64,000 bases of DNA from Pseudomonas sp. Bout1 (GCF_034314165.1 NZ_JAVIWK010000001.1:5595001-5659000), one strand, 5' to 3'; numbered from the stretch's first letter, positions 18,795 to 29,172 are shown. The notes: generated by a model not told the origin, from the letters alone. Program-made: numbers and translations.

Positions 18795-19415
18795 ATGTCA
18801 GACATTCCTTCGCTATTTACCGGTGTACTGCCGACCCACAACCACTTCGGCCTGCGCAATACCCAAGCGCTGGCCGGCGTCAGTCATGTGTGGCAGGACT
18901 TTTTTGCCCAGGCGTTGGCCGAACAGCTCGGCGATACGCCAGGCGCGCTCGCCACATCGGTGGCAAAACCGGTAGACCCGTCGGTCGAGCCGAGCGAAGG
19001 CAGTGACCTGCTGTCACAGATCGTCACCCAGCGCGCATGTGATGTGAAAGACACCGAAATAGCCCCGCCAGAGCCGCTGTTCCTGCCTATTGCCGAATTC
19101 GAAATGGAGCTGCTGCCACCGGCGCCGCCGCCATTCCCGGCGCAAGAAGTGCTCGCCCAGCAAACGCAGCAAAACTTCGAGAGCGGCTGGGTACGCCCTA
19201 TCGTCCTGACCGCTGGCCAACCGCTGCCTGTTCCAGGCCCGGCTCCGCAACCACGGCCGCTGCACCTGCCAATTGCCGAATTCGAACTGGACCTGCTGCC
19301 ACCGCCACCGCCGCCATTCCCGGCGCAAGAGCTGGTTGAACAACAAAAAGCCCTGGACTTCGACAGCCGCTGGGCTCGCCCGCTGATCCTGCATAACCTG
19401 CGCCTGGCAGCCTGA
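18795..19415 (+). CDS. Unrecognised protein with duplicated proline-rich motif
   Basis: A 206-residue protein I cannot assign. The N-terminal third (GVSHVWQDFFAQALAEQ) looks helical. The C-terminal part contains two copies of an about 47-residue unit, at about residues 92-138 and 154-200. Each unit runs through LPIAEFE, LLPP, PPPFPAQE and a closing W-RP-L/V element. There is no signal peptide or membrane segment, and no TonB C-terminal domain despite the proline richness. The ATG at 18795 has GAGAG upstream. It is divergent from rsmJ and convergent with the extensin-like gene, so context gives little. Frame use and the repeat conservation argue that it is real. Confidence 0.7.
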   Translation: MSDIPSLFTGVLPTHNHFGLRNTQALAGVSHVWQDFFAQALAEQLGDTPGALATSVAKPVDPSVEPSEGSDLLSQIVTQRACDVKDTEIAPPEPLFLPIAEFEMELLPPAPPPFPAQEVLAQQTQQNFESGWVRPIVLTAGQPLPVPGPAPQPRPLHLPIAEFELDLLPPPPPPFPAQELVEQQKALDFDSRWARPLILHNLRLAA

Positions 19416-19418
19416 CAC

Positions 19419-20117
19419 TCAGCGACACAGCCACCAACGCCCCATATCCACATGAAAGTGGTTCCGGTGGGCCGCGTTGTAATCCGGGCTCAACACCACG
19501 TTGAAATCCTTGCAGGCGCCATCGCGGACTTGCCGCAGAAAACGCGCGCCCTCGCCGTCACCCGGCCAATCCTTGAGCACGCTGATGGTGCGACCGTCCG
19601 CCAAGCGAAACCCGGCGATGTCCAAGGCATTGGCCGACGCGTGCTGGCTGAGTCGCCCGTTGGCGCGATTGTAGATGTTGCGACAGGCAAAGCTGCCCAG
19701 GTGGTCAACCCGCGTCACCGCCTGGCCAAACACCGCCTGGGCCGCCGGTTGCAGGCTGTGACGCTCAAACAGGGCGAACGCCACGGCCAGCGGGCAACTG
19801 GCGAGAAAGCTGCTGCTCAAGCCAACGTCCGCACCTTGAACCCGCAAGGTATTGCGCAGCGGGCAGGCGGCATCGGCAGGGCCGTCCGCCTGATGAGTGA
19901 CCCGCAGCCCGGAGCTTTTGAGCACCTGGTCACACAACGCCGGGTCATCCTGCAGGCGCCCCAGCTTGAATCGGGTCAGCAGGTTCGGGCTTGCACGCAC
20001 ATCCAGCGGCGCCCAGGGGTTCCACTCATCGGGCAGCGGCAGCCAGCCCCGCCACACACCCACAAGCAAACCGCCCGCCAACACGAGCAGTACGCCCAGC
20101 ATCTTGAAGAAGCGCAC
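19419..20117 (-). CDS. Extensin-like family protein
   Basis: Membrane-anchored or secreted protein of 232 residues with one N-terminal hydrophobic segment (about 5-24) followed by the extensin-like C domain. Characteristic residues are the cysteines (CDQVL, ACPL, SCPLA, FACRNIYN), HASANALDIAGF and the closing HRNHFHVDMGRWWLCR. The domain resembles M15-type peptidoglycan peptidases, with the His/Asp residues of HASANALD and HFHVD as candidate metal ligands. It lies 6 bp after the PEP-mutase-like gene, suggesting one transcript. Function is not established. Confidence 0.85.
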   Translation of the reverse strand: MRFFKMLGVLLVLAGGLLVGVWRGWLPLPDEWNPWAPLDVRASPNLLTRFKLGRLQDDPALCDQVLKSSGLRVTHQADGPADAACPLRNTLRVQGADVGLSSSFLASCPLAVAFALFERHSLQPAAQAVFGQAVTRVDHLGSFACRNIYNRANGRLSQHASANALDIAGFRLADGRTISVLKDWPGDGEGARFLRQVRDGACKDFNVVLSPDYNAAHRNHFHVDMGRWWLCR

Positions 20118-20123
20118 GACGCC

Positions 20124-20951
20124 TCAACCCTTGAACAGCTGATTGGCCTGGCTGAATGGCATCGAACGCTCGGTAAAGGTAAACGTACCCAACTCATGAA
20201 TTTCCTGGGCAGCCCTGAAGAACTCGCCATACGCCGCCAGGGTCATGGCCGAGCCAACGCTGATGCGTTTGACGCCCATCTCGCTCAATTGCGCCACGCT
20301 GAGTTTCAGGGCGCCGGACATCAAGATATTCACCGGCTTGGGCGCGACCGCCTTCACCACCGCCAACACTTCCTCGGCACTGCGTAGCGCCGGCGCATAG
20401 AGCACGTCGGCACCGGCCTCGGCGTAGGCCTGCAGGCGGCGGATGGTGTCGGGCAAATCCAACCGGCCATGCAGGAGGTTTTCTGCGCGAGCGGTCAGGG
20501 TGAAGGGGAACGGCAAGCTGCGGGCAGCGGCGACGGCAGCTTCGACGCGCTCGACAGACAAGTCGAAGGGGTAGATCGGGTCGACCGCAATTGCGGTCGC
20601 GTCTTCGATGGAACCACCGACAATGCCGGTAGCGGCGGCGCGCAGGATAGTTTCGGCACAACCTTGCGGCGTGTCACTGAAGCCGTTTTCCAGGTCGGCG
20701 GCGACGGGCAGCGAAGTCGCCTGGACAATCGTCCCGGCATTACCCAGGGTATCTTCCAGGGACAGCGCACCTTCGGCGTCCGGACGACCGAGGCTGAAGG
20801 CGAAACCGGCGCTGGTGGTGGCCAGGGCTTCGAAACCCAGGCTGGCAAGCATTTTTGCGGAACCGGCATCCCACGGATTGGGCATCACAAAAGCACGGTC
20901 ACGCTCATGCAAGGCCTTGAAGGTTTCGGCGCGAAGGGTTTGAGCATCCAT
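20124..20951 (-). CDS. Isocitrate lyase/PEP mutase superfamily protein
   Basis: Soluble TIM-barrel enzyme of 275 residues. It has the superfamily metal-site motifs NPWDAGSAKMLASLGF, AADLENGF and GGSIEDA, and ARAEN. It lacks the KKCGH loop of isocitrate lyase, so it is more likely a PEP-mutase-like or oxaloacetate-decarboxylase-like enzyme acting on C-C or C-P bonds of a 2-oxo acid; the substrate is unknown. The ATG has an SD-like CAGGAGT upstream. It lies 27 bp after the DUF72 gene. Confidence 0.88.
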   Translation of the reverse strand: MDAQTLRAETFKALHERDRAFVMPNPWDAGSAKMLASLGFEALATTSAGFAFSLGRPDAEGALSLEDTLGNAGTIVQATSLPVAADLENGFSDTPQGCAETILRAAATGIVGGSIEDATAIAVDPIYPFDLSVERVEAAVAAARSLPFPFTLTARAENLLHGRLDLPDTIRRLQAYAEAGADVLYAPALRSAEEVLAVVKAVAPKPVNILMSGALKLSVAQLSEMGVKRISVGSAMTLAAYGEFFRAAQEIHELGTFTFTERSMPFSQANQLFKG

Positions 20952-20978
20952 GACTGACTCCTGTCGGAAAAAGGAGCC

Positions 20979-21839
20979 TTAGAGTAACCCCAGTTGCTCT
21001 GCTGCGGGTTCTCGATGCAGCGTGGGCAATGCCGGCAAGCCGGGCAATCGCACCATCAACTGCTCATGAAAGCGCAAGGCAAGTTGGGCGGCCAGGCGAT
21101 TGTCGGACGTGTGCAAAAACACGTAAGGCGTACGCCCCTCTTCGATCCAGCCGGTGACCTTTTCAATCCAGGGCGCCAGGAACGGGTCATTGGCTTCCAA
21201 CTCGGGATGGCCAATAAAGCGCACTTGCGGAAACTGCGTTAATGCCGCCGGGCGAGGCGGCACCTTGGGCTTTTTCGATTGGGCGTGCAGCACCGCTGCC
21301 GAGGTGGAGGTGCAACTGAACAGCGCGCGCGGGTCCAGGCAGATGCGCTCGACACCTCGGTCGCGCAGCAAGCGGTTAAGCCCGCGCTCGGCGTCGCCCT
21401 TGGCGAAGAACTCCGAGTGACGCACCTCCACCGCCAACGGTCGCTCCAGCCCGTCGATAAACCCGGCCAACTCACCCAGGCGTTGCGGGGTAAAACTGGC
21501 CGGCAATTGCAGCCATAACGGCGAAATACGCTCGCCCAACGGGCTCATCAACCCCAGAAAACTTTCCGCCGCCGGCAACTGCTCAATCAAGTTGCCGCTG
21601 TGGCTGATATCACCCGGAAACTTGGCGGTGAACCGAAAATGCTCGGGCATGATTTCAGCCCAGCGTTGCACGGTGGCGACAGAGGGACGGGCATAGAACG
21701 TGGTATTACCTTCAACGGCATTGAAGACCTGGGAATACAGGGCAAGGTAATCGCTGGAGCGTGCGTCGGCGGGATACAGGTACTCGCGCCAGGCATTTTC
21801 ACTCCAGGACGGGCAACCGAGGTAGTAAGGCAGCAGCAT
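20979..21839 (-). CDS. DUF72 family protein
   Basis: TIM-barrel DUF72 protein of 286 residues. Family marks are YYLGCPSW at the start, FNAVEGNTTFYA, FTAKFPGDISHSG and the C-terminal VFLHTSDNRLAAQLA. Function is unknown across the family. The start at 21839 is preferred over an upstream in-frame codon because it aligns with the family and overlaps the stop of the previous gene by one base (TGATG), implying translational coupling. Confidence 0.9.
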   Translation of the reverse strand: MLLPYYLGCPSWSENAWREYLYPADARSSDYLALYSQVFNAVEGNTTFYARPSVATVQRWAEIMPEHFRFTAKFPGDISHSGNLIEQLPAAESFLGLMSPLGERISPLWLQLPASFTPQRLGELAGFIDGLERPLAVEVRHSEFFAKGDAERGLNRLLRDRGVERICLDPRALFSCTSTSAAVLHAQSKKPKVPPRPAALTQFPQVRFIGHPELEANDPFLAPWIEKVTGWIEEGRTPYVFLHTSDNRLAAQLALRFHEQLMVRLPGLPALPTLHREPAAEQLGLL

Positions 21840-22150
21840 CAGATATGGATATCGAGGCCCAGCACTTCCATATCCCATTCGACAAAGCCGGCGGTGGTCA
21901 GGTAGCTGGCCAGGGCAGTGGCGACGTTTTTGCTCATGGAGCGCGGGAAGACCATGTCTTGCTGGCGAGCAGGAACACCGCTGATGCGTTCGCCGCTGGA
22001 ACCTTGGGAACGAGCAGAAACTGCCGTTGAGTCGGAGTGGATTTCAACAAAGTCGGGCGAGTCTTCGACGGATTCGTCTACCGTCACGTTCGCCTTGCGA
22101 GGCTTGCGCTTGAGGGGGTAGGACTGTGATGAAAAGCCGTCTATGCGCAT
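21839..22150 (-). CDS. Unrecognised 103-residue protein coupled to DUF72
   Basis: Basic N-terminus (LKRKPRKANVTVDESVEDS) followed by a serine-rich linker and a C-terminal segment (SKNVATALASYLTTAGFVEWDMEVLGLDIHI) that looks like a folded helix-strand module. There is no signal peptide or membrane segment. Its stop shares a base with the DUF72 start. It is probably the first gene of the minus-strand run to 19419. I recognise no family. Confidence 0.65.
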   Translation of the reverse strand: MRIDGFSSQSYPLKRKPRKANVTVDESVEDSPDFVEIHSDSTAVSARSQGSSGERISGVPARQQDMVFPRSMSKNVATALASYLTTAGFVEWDMEVLGLDIHI

Positions 22151-22310
22151 ACATGCGAACTCGGTATCGGTGATGGCATTTTAGTGGCGCTTTCCATGGC
22201 GCGCAAATGCTCTGGTGATAACTAGAACACATAATTTGAAAAAGGTTTAAAAGCGCGGGCAAATTCTGACGATTGGCGATTTTTGCCTGACGTTGTCCGC
22301 ATTGTTGACG

Positions 22311-22997
22311 TCAAATAATCCCGCGTTCGGCCTTGGTTTGCGCGACTTTATCGCGCAAGTACACGGGGGCAGCCTGATCGGCGGGAATGGCTTCGCCCCG
22401 CTCCCAGGCAAAGCGTGCCAAGGTCAGCAGGTCTTCGGCATGAGGCAACATGCTGGCCGCCTGGCCCGCAAGCGTCACGCCAATGCGCTCGCCGTAACCC
22501 CAGCCAGTGCCTGCACCGAACCAGTCGCCAGTGGCATCACTCGGCAAGGCTGCGGCCTCGGGCGGCAGTACCGCTTCCGCGTCGACCAAGCACATTTCGC
22601 CAGCGGTTTCGCGGTAGCAGCCCCAATACACTTCGTCCATACGCGCATCGATAGCGGCCGCGACCTGGCGGGCGCCGTGTTCGCGCAACGCCCGCTGCGC
22701 CAACACTGCCAGGTTGGAGACCGGCAACACCGGACGCTCCAGCGCAAACGCCAGGCCCTGGACCACACCAATAGCGATGCGCACACCGGTGAATGCACCC
22801 GGGCCACGCCCGAACGCGATGGCATCCACCGCCGACAAGGTAGTGCCCGCCTCCAGCAGCAGTTGCTTGATCATCGGCAACAGCTTCTGCGCGTGCAGGC
22901 GCGGGATCACCTCGTAGTGGCTTGTAACCTTGCCATCGTGCAGCAGGGCAACGGAGCAAGCTTCAGTCGCGGTGTCCAGGGCCAGCAAGGTGCTCAT
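22311..22997 (-). CDS. tsaB: tRNA threonylcarbamoyladenosine biosynthesis protein TsaB
   Basis: Partner of TsaD in forming N6-threonylcarbamoyl-adenosine at position 37 of ANN-decoding tRNAs. It has 228 residues from the ATG at 22997 (STLLALDTATEACSVALL). An alternative ATG four codons upstream cannot be excluded. The ASKHA-fold signature AFGRGPGAFTGVRIA is intact. It follows adk on the same strand with a terminator-like hairpin between them, so it may have its own promoter. Confidence 0.93.
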   Translation of the reverse strand: MSTLLALDTATEACSVALLHDGKVTSHYEVIPRLHAQKLLPMIKQLLLEAGTTLSAVDAIAFGRGPGAFTGVRIAIGVVQGLAFALERPVLPVSNLAVLAQRALREHGARQVAAAIDARMDEVYWGCYRETAGEMCLVDAEAVLPPEAAALPSDATGDWFGAGTGWGYGERIGVTLAGQAASMLPHAEDLLTLARFAWERGEAIPADQAAPVYLRDKVAQTKAERGII

Positions 22998-23041
22998 CGG
23001 TGTATGCATCCACGTTGAAAAAAAGTGCGCCAGTATAAACA

Positions 23042-23067
23042 ACAACGGCCCGCAAGCGGGCCGTTGT
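23042..23067 (-). terminator. Hairpin between adk and tsaB
   Basis: ACAACGGCCCGC and GCGGGCCGTTGT form a perfect 12-bp dyad, followed on the minus strand by TTGTTTAT. It is a plausible terminator for adk with a weak T-run. Confidence 0.55.
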
Positions 23068-23090
23068 GTAGGAGCAAGCTTGCTCGCGAT
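23067..23090. repeat. Solitary REP next to the adk terminator
   Basis: GTAGGAGCAAGCTTGCTCGC is a single REP unit without an inverted partner, directly abutting the terminator hairpin. Confidence 0.6.
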
Positions 23091-23097
23091 TTAAGCA

Positions 23098-24012
<915 letters not shown>

Positions 24013-26658
24013 TCAGCCGGTGTTGCGCAACCCGGCCGCAATACCGGCCACAGACACCAGCAGCGCCTGTTCCAGAGGGCTGTCCTGTGCCGCTTCCTGC
24101 TGCCGCGAACGGGCCAGCAATTCGGCCTGCAACAGGTGCAACGGGTCCAGGTAGGTGTTGCGCAGGCGGATGAACTCAAGGGTGTCGGGGCTATGGGCCA
24201 GCAGCTGCGACTGGCCGGTCAGGCCAAGCACCACACTGCATGCCTGCGACAATAGGTCGCGTAAGTGCGCGCCCAATGGCAGCAGATCGGGCTGCACCAG
24301 ACGCTCGTCATACAGCCGGGCGATGTCGGCGTCGGCCTTGGCCAGCACCATTTCCAGCATATCGATACGCGTGCGGAAGAACGGCCACTGCTCGCGCATC
24401 TGCCCCAGCAACTCGCCTTCGCCGCGCTCCAGGGCCTTGCTCAACGCTGCTTCCCAGCCAAGCCAGGCCGGCAGCATCAGGCGGGTTTGGGTCCAACCGA
24501 AAATCCACGGGATCGCCCGCAGGCTTTCAATACCGCCGGCACGGCGCTTGGCCGGGCGACTGCCCAGTGGCAAGCGGCCCAACTCCTGCTCCGGAGTGGA
24601 CTGGCGGAAATACTCGACGAATTGCGGGTTTTCCCGCACCACCGCGCGGTAAGCACTGACACCGTCGGCCGCCAATTCGTCCATCAAGTGGCGCCAGGCC
24701 GGTTCCGGTGGTGGCGGTGGCAACAACGTTGCCTCCAGCACCGCCGCCAGATACAGGTTGAGGTTTTGCTCGGCGATGTCCGGCAGGCCGAACTTGAAGC
24801 GGATCATCTCGCCCTGTTCTGTGGTACGGAAACGCCCCGCTACCGAGCCCGGTGGCTGCGACAGAATTGCCGCGTGGGCCGGGCCGCCACCACGGCCCAC
24901 GGTGCCGCCGCGACCGTGGAACAACAGCAGTTCGACTTGCTGTTCGCGGCAGATTTCCACCAGCCGTTCCTGGGCCCGGTATTGCGCCCAGGCGGCCGCG
25001 GTAGTGCCCGCGTCCTTGGCCGAATCCGAGTAGCCGATCATCACTTCCTGCGGGCCTTGCAGGCGCGCACGGTAACCCGGCAACAGCAGCAGCTTTTCGA
25101 TCACCGGGCCTGCATTGTCCAGGTCAGCCAGGGTCTCGAACAACGGCACCACACGCATCGGCCGTTGTACGCCGGACTCCTTGAGCAGCAGTTGCACGGC
25201 CAATACATCCGAGGCGGCGCCGGCCATGGAGATCACGTAGGAACCCAGGGAAGCGGCAGGCGCGGCGGCGATTTCTTTACAAGTATTCAGCACTTCGGCG
25301 GTGTCGGCCGAGGGTTTGAAGTAACCCGGCAGCAAGGGTCGACGGTTGGCCAGTTCCTTCATCAGGAAACTGATGCGCGCCTCTTCGTCCCAATCTTCGT
25401 AACGGCCAAGGCCCAGGTAATCGGTGATTTCGGTCATCGCCGCACAATGGCGGGACGAATCCTGGCGCACATCAAGGCGCACCAGGAACAGGCCAAACGT
25501 GACCGCCCGACGCAGGCAATCCAGCAGCGGGCCGTCGGCAATCACGCCCATGCCACAGGTGTGCAGCGACTCGTAGCACAGCTCCAGCGGGTCGAGCAGC
25601 TCACGGTTGTTCTGCAGCACTTCGGCAGTCGCCGGTGTGGTGGCAGTCAACGAGGTGTGGGCCCATTGGCGCGTAGCTCGCAGGCGTTCACGCAACTGCT
25701 TGAGCAGCGCCCGGTAAGGCTCCACGCTGTCACCGACCTTGGCCTGCAACGCCGGGCTGGCCTGTTGCATCGACAGCTCGGAGGCGAGGTGGTCGATGTC
25801 GCGCAAGTACAAGTCAGCCGCCATCCAGCGCGCCAGCAGCAAGACTTCGCGGGTGACCGGCGCGGTGACGTTGGGGTTGCCGTCGCGGTCGCCGCCCATC
25901 CAGGACGCGAAGCGAATCGGCGCAGCTTCCAGCGGCAAGTGCAGGCCGGTGGCGGCGTGCAAGGCATGATCGGCCTTGCGTAGATAATTCGGGATGGCGT
26001 GCCACAGCGAATGCTCGATCACCGCAAAGCCCCACTTGGCTTCGTCTACTGGCGTGGGACGGGTGCGGCGGATTTCTTCGGTATGCCACGCTTCGGCGAT
26101 GAGGCGTTGCAGGCGATCGCGGATCTGTTCGCGCTCGGCAGTGGTGAGGTCGCGGTGGTCCTGCAGGGCCAATTGTGCGGCGATGGCGTCGTATTTCTGG
26201 ATCAGGGTGCGGCGGGCAACTTCGGTGGGGTGCGCGGTGAGCACCAGTTCGATTTCCAGCCGGCCCAACTGGCGCGCCAGGGATTCGCTGCTGTGGCCTT
26301 CGCTCTGCAAGCGTGCCAGCAGTTCCGGCAGTACCCGTGACTCGAACGGTGCAGGCGTCGATTCATCACGGCGGTGGATCAATTGGTACTGCTCGGCGAT
26401 GTTGGCCAGGTTGAGAAACTGGTTGAAGGCCCGGGCCACTGGTAGCAGTTCGTCTTCCTTGAGTTGATTGAGGCTGGCGCTCAGTTCTTCGCCGGCGACC
26501 TGCTCCGAGGCCGCGCCACGGCGGTCGGCCTTGGCGCCTTTTCGGATCTGCTCGATCTTGTCGAGGAATTCATCGCCGTACTGCTCTCGAATCGTGTTGC
26601 CCAACAACTCACCCAGCAGGTGAACGTCCTCACGCAAACGTGCATCGATATCGCTCAT
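24013..26658 (-). CDS. ppc: Phosphoenolpyruvate carboxylase
   Basis: Anaplerotic enzyme that carboxylates PEP to oxaloacetate. It has 881 residues. The first catalytic signature contains the histidine in [13 protein letters not shown]. The second region is [16 protein letters not shown] followed by the glycine loop [14 protein letters not shown], and the chain ends NTG. The ATG starts [11 protein letters not shown]. It lies upstream of adk on the same strand with its own terminator, and is divergent from the small protein gene at 26846. Confidence 0.96.
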   Translation of the reverse strand: MSDIDARLREDVHLLGELLGNTIREQYGDEFLDKIEQIRKGAKADRRGAASEQVAGEELSASLNQLKEDELLPVARAFNQFLNLANIAEQYQLIHRRDESTPAPFESRVLPELLARLQSEGHSSESLARQLGRLEIELVLTAHPTEVARRTLIQKYDAIAAQLALQDHRDLTTAEREQIRDRLQRLIAEAWHTEEIRRTRPTPVDEAKWGFAVIEHSLWHAIPNYLRKADHALHAATGLHLPLEAAPIRFASWMGGDRDGNPNVTAPVTREVLLLARWMAADLYLRDIDHLASELSMQQASPALQAKVGDSVEPYRALLKQLRERLRATRQWAHTSLTATTPATAEVLQNNRELLDPLELCYESLHTCGMGVIADGPLLDCLRRAVTFGLFLVRLDVRQDSSRHCAAMTEITDYLGLGRYEDWDEEARISFLMKELANRRPLLPGYFKPSADTAEVLNTCKEIAAAPAASLGSYVISMAGAASDVLAVQLLLKESGVQRPMRVVPLFETLADLDNAGPVIEKLLLLPGYRARLQGPQEVMIGYSDSAKDAGTTAAAWAQYRAQERLVEICREQQVELLLFHGRGGTVGRGGGPAHAAILSQPPGSVAGRFRTTEQGEMIRFKFGLPDIAEQNLNLYLAAVLEATLLPPPPPEPAWRHLMDELAADGVSAYRAVVRENPQFVEYFRQSTPEQELGRLPLGSRPAKRRAGGIESLRAIPWIFGWTQTRLMLPAWLGWEAALSKALERGEGELLGQMREQWPFFRTRIDMLEMVLAKADADIARLYDERLVQPDLLPLGAHLRDLLSQACSVVLGLTGQSQLLAHSPDTLEFIRLRNTYLDPLHLLQAELLARSRQQEAAQDSPLEQALLVSVAGIAAGLRNTG

Positions 26659-26845
26659 CAGCCAATCTCCAGCAGAAAATCCGGGACGCTTTGATGCTCA
26701 AGAGTGCCGCCCACGGCGAAGTCTTACAAGGAACTTTAAACCTTGTGAGTTGCAGCTAGTCTCAACAGTAAGCCGCAGCGTTATCCGCGCTGGTCGGCTG
26801 GTCACTCATCATCGCCCGCCGAGCGCGGGCTCCATTGAGGTTGCC

Positions 26846-27190
26846 ATGAAAATCCGAGAACTGGCCCAACATTGGGAAGAGAACGCCAAGGGGCGCCTGA
26901 CCGAAACCGAATACGCCATCCATCTGGACGTAGAAGCCGCTGCCAGGCTGGCGGCCATCTGCGAGATGTACCCCAAACGCCATCCCCAGGAATTGCTTGG
27001 CGAGCTGATTGGCGCAGCCCTTGAAGAACTGGAAGCCAGCTTCCCCTACATCAAGGGCAAGCAGGTGATTGCCACCGACGAAGAGGGCGACCCGTTGTAC
27101 GAAGACGTGGGCCCGACGCCGCGTTTTCTCACATTGTCACGGCGCCACCTGCATGATTTGTCAGCCCAGCCTGACAAGCAGAAACACTGA
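26846..27190 (+). CDS. Conserved small pseudomonad protein, function unknown
   Basis: Acidic soluble protein of 114 residues starting MKIRELAQHWEENAKGRL. The centre is helical (EAAARLAAICEMYPKRHPQE and LIGAALEELEASFPYI) and has the look of a small DNA-binding or adaptor domain; the tail is histidine/lysine-rich. No signal peptide. GAGG lies 6 bases before the ATG. It is divergent from ppc, in the place occupied by a conserved hypothetical gene in P. aeruginosa as I recall. Function should not be inferred. Confidence 0.75.
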   Translation: MKIRELAQHWEENAKGRLTETEYAIHLDVEAAARLAAICEMYPKRHPQELLGELIGAALEELEASFPYIKGKQVIATDEEGDPLYEDVGPTPRFLTLSRRHLHDLSAQPDKQKH

Positions 27191-27475
27191 TCAACCTGCC
27201 CTAAAAAACCCGCCACCCCAGCTATTCCGGGCCTTCCAGGGGCTCGGAATACCGCTGCGCAATACAAAAGTTCCAACTTTTAAGCGCTGACCGTTCAGTC
27301 AGATATTTTTTTAGGCAATTCGCCATCTTCGCTGAACTATTCAAAAAAGCCTCCGGTCACAGCCAGTAAGCCATCACTTGGAACAGCCGTTTGAATAGGC
27401 GCCATGAGCGTTACCGCCGGGCCCCGCAGACACTGCAAGCCGGAGATGGATTTGATGTTTTTCAGGAGTTACCTA

Positions 27476-27907
27476 ATGGAGTTGAAGACGATGAAGACCA
27501 GCACTGCCAAAACCACGTTTAACCACCTGCGCGGGCTTAAATTGGCCGCGCTGGCAATCGGCACCAGCTTCGTACTGGCTGGCTGCGCCGGCAACCCGCC
27601 GACCGAGCAATACGCTGTGACCCAATCTGCGGTGAACAGCGCCGTCAGCGCCGGTGGTACCGAATACGCCGCAGTGGAAATGAAGTCGGCTCAGGACAAA
27701 CTGAAACAAGCCGAAATCGCCATGCACGACAAGAACTATGACGAAGCCCGTCGCCTGGCCGAGCAAGCCGAGTGGGACGCTCGCGTTGCCGAGCGTAAAG
27801 CCCAGGCTGCCAAGGCCGAACAGGCTGTGAAGGATTCCCAGAAAGCTGTTCAGGAGCTGCGTCAGGAAGGCATGCGCCCGGCTGCTGTGGTCAAGCCACA
27901 GCAATAA
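27476..27907 (+). CDS. DUF4398 lipoprotein
   Basis: Predicted lipoprotein of 143 residues. The N-terminus is positively charged, then a hydrophobic stretch leads to the lipobox LAGC with acylated Cys37. The mature part carries the DUF4398 helical hairpin (AVEMKSAQDKLKQAEIAM) and a long coiled-coil tail rich in A, E, K and Q. The start at 27476 has AGGAG 7 bases upstream; an ATG at 27491 is the alternative. It lies 55 bp before the OmpA-family lipoprotein gene and is probably co-transcribed with it, suggesting a shared outer-membrane or peptidoglycan role. Confidence 0.85.
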   Translation: MELKTMKTSTAKTTFNHLRGLKLAALAIGTSFVLAGCAGNPPTEQYAVTQSAVNSAVSAGGTEYAAVEMKSAQDKLKQAEIAMHDKNYDEARRLAEQAEWDARVAERKAQAAKAEQAVKDSQKAVQELRQEGMRPAAVVKPQQ

Positions 27908-27962
27908 GGCGTCTCCACTGATTGCATTGCACCCGAAACCGAATTGAAAGGACGACACGACT

Positions 27963-28748
27963 ATGCGTAAACAATTGATGATCCCTGCCCTGCTGGCGAT
28001 GAGCGTTGCTCTGGCGGCTTGCTCCACCCCGCCGAACCAGAACCTGGAAAACGCTCGCACCAACTTCTCGGCCCTGCAAGCCAACCCGCAAGCGACCAAA
28101 GTCGCGGCGCTGGAAACCAAAGACGCCAGCGACTGGCTGGACAAGGCTGACAAGGCCTACCGCGACAAGGAAGACCAGAAGAAAGTTGACCAACTGGCCT
28201 ACCTGACCAACCAGCGCGTTGAAGTGGCCAAGGACACCATCGTCCTGCGCGACTCCGAAGCCAAGCTGAAAAACGCTGGCGATGAACGCGCCCGTGCCCT
28301 GCTGGACGCTCGCGATGCGCAGATCAAGCAACTGCAAGACAGCTTGAACGCCAAGCAGACCGATCGCGGCACGCTCGTGACCTTCGGTGACGTGTTGTTC
28401 GCCACCAACAAGTCCGACCTGAAGTCGAGCGGCCTGGTGAACATCACCAAACTGGCGCAGTTCCTGCGCGATAACCCGGACCGTAAAGTGATTGTCGAAG
28501 GCTACACCGACAGCACCGGTTCCGACTCGTACAACCAGAGCCTGTCCGAGCGCCGCGCCGCTTCTGTACAGCGCGCGCTGGCCAACCAGGGTGTGGATAT
28601 CTCGCGCATCGTGACCCAGGGCTATGGCAAGGAATACCCGGTTGCCGACAACAGCAGCGTTTCGGGCCGTGCCATGAACCGCCGCGTTGAAGTGACCATC
28701 TCCAATGACAACCAGCCGGTCAAGCCACGTTCGTCGATGGCTAACTGA
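27963..28748 (+). CDS. OmpA-family lipoprotein (DUF4398-OmpA)
   Basis: Outer-membrane lipoprotein of 261 residues. The signal ends in the lipobox LAAC (Cys20). An N-terminal DUF4398 helical region is followed by a C-terminal OmpA peptidoglycan-binding domain (about 135-250) with the typical VIVEGYTDSTGSDSYNQSLS and ERRAASVQRAL. It matches in length and order the P. aeruginosa protein PA3692, named LptF there (unrelated to the LPS-transport permease). It likely tethers the outer membrane to peptidoglycan. A strong terminator follows. Confidence 0.9.
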   Translation: MRKQLMIPALLAMSVALAACSTPPNQNLENARTNFSALQANPQATKVAALETKDASDWLDKADKAYRDKEDQKKVDQLAYLTNQRVEVAKDTIVLRDSEAKLKNAGDERARALLDARDAQIKQLQDSLNAKQTDRGTLVTFGDVLFATNKSDLKSSGLVNITKLAQFLRDNPDRKVIVEGYTDSTGSDSYNQSLSERRAASVQRALANQGVDISRIVTQGYGKEYPVADNSSVSGRAMNRRVEVTISNDNQPVKPRSSMAN

Positions 28749-28764
28749 TCGCCTGCTGCACCTG

Positions 28765-28793
28765 AAAAACCCCGCCGATTGGCGGGGTTTTTT
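28765..28793 (+). terminator. Intrinsic terminator after the OmpA-family gene
   Basis: AAAACCCCGCC and GGCGGGGTTTTTT pair around a 5-base loop with a T-run. Confidence 0.93.
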
Positions 28794-28842
28794 GTTTGGG
28801 GCACCGGTGGATCAGCTCGATATCCTCAGGGCCGGGGCACAT

Positions 28843-29070
28843 TCAACTAAACCGAATCTGCCCGCCGCTACCGCTGCCAGCCTGCCCACCGGCGCCTTGC
28901 TCCTGGCTGCCTGGTTGCTCGGCTTGTGCCAGCAACTTCCTGAGCAACTCCAGAAGATCCTCGCCTCCCGCGCCCTGGCCGGCACCTGACCGGGGTGCGG
29001 CCGGACCCTGAATGCCTTCAGTGCCAAAATTGCCAAAGCTCTGTATCGAAGATGAATCGTTAACTTTCAT
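28843..29070 (-). CDS. Small glycine/glutamine-rich protein, harpin-like composition
   Basis: Predicted protein of 75 residues with no cysteine and no signal peptide. A short N-terminal region (MKVNDSSSIQSFGNFG) and Gly/Gln/Ser-rich flanks surround one amphipathic helix, EDLLELLRKLLAQAEQ. This layout recalls small harpins of the Hpa1 type, but there is no type III secretion cluster in the window. Codon use (many GGC, CTG, GCC) is coding-like, while the SD is weak (GGGG about 10 bases upstream). Overlapping frames on both strands are less convincing. Confidence 0.5.
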   Translation of the reverse strand: MKVNDSSSIQSFGNFGTEGIQGPAAPRSGAGQGAGGEDLLELLRKLLAQAEQPGSQEQGAGGQAGSGSGGQIRFS

Positions 29071-29172
29071 TTCTATGACCCCACATTAAGTAACCGAATC
29101 AGCGACGCTGGTCAGTTCGAAATCTGTGGTAATCAATCCAGAATGGTTCCAGCGTTTCTTACACGGCCTGTC

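Noticed and set aside
24265..25983. Plus-strand ORF of 572 codons over ppc
   Set aside because: Antisense to the conserved ppc sequence; no recognisable domain.
27404..27475. Earlier ATG for the DUF4398 lipoprotein
   Set aside because: It would put 24 non-hydrophobic residues before the signal peptide and lacks the AGGAG found before 27476.
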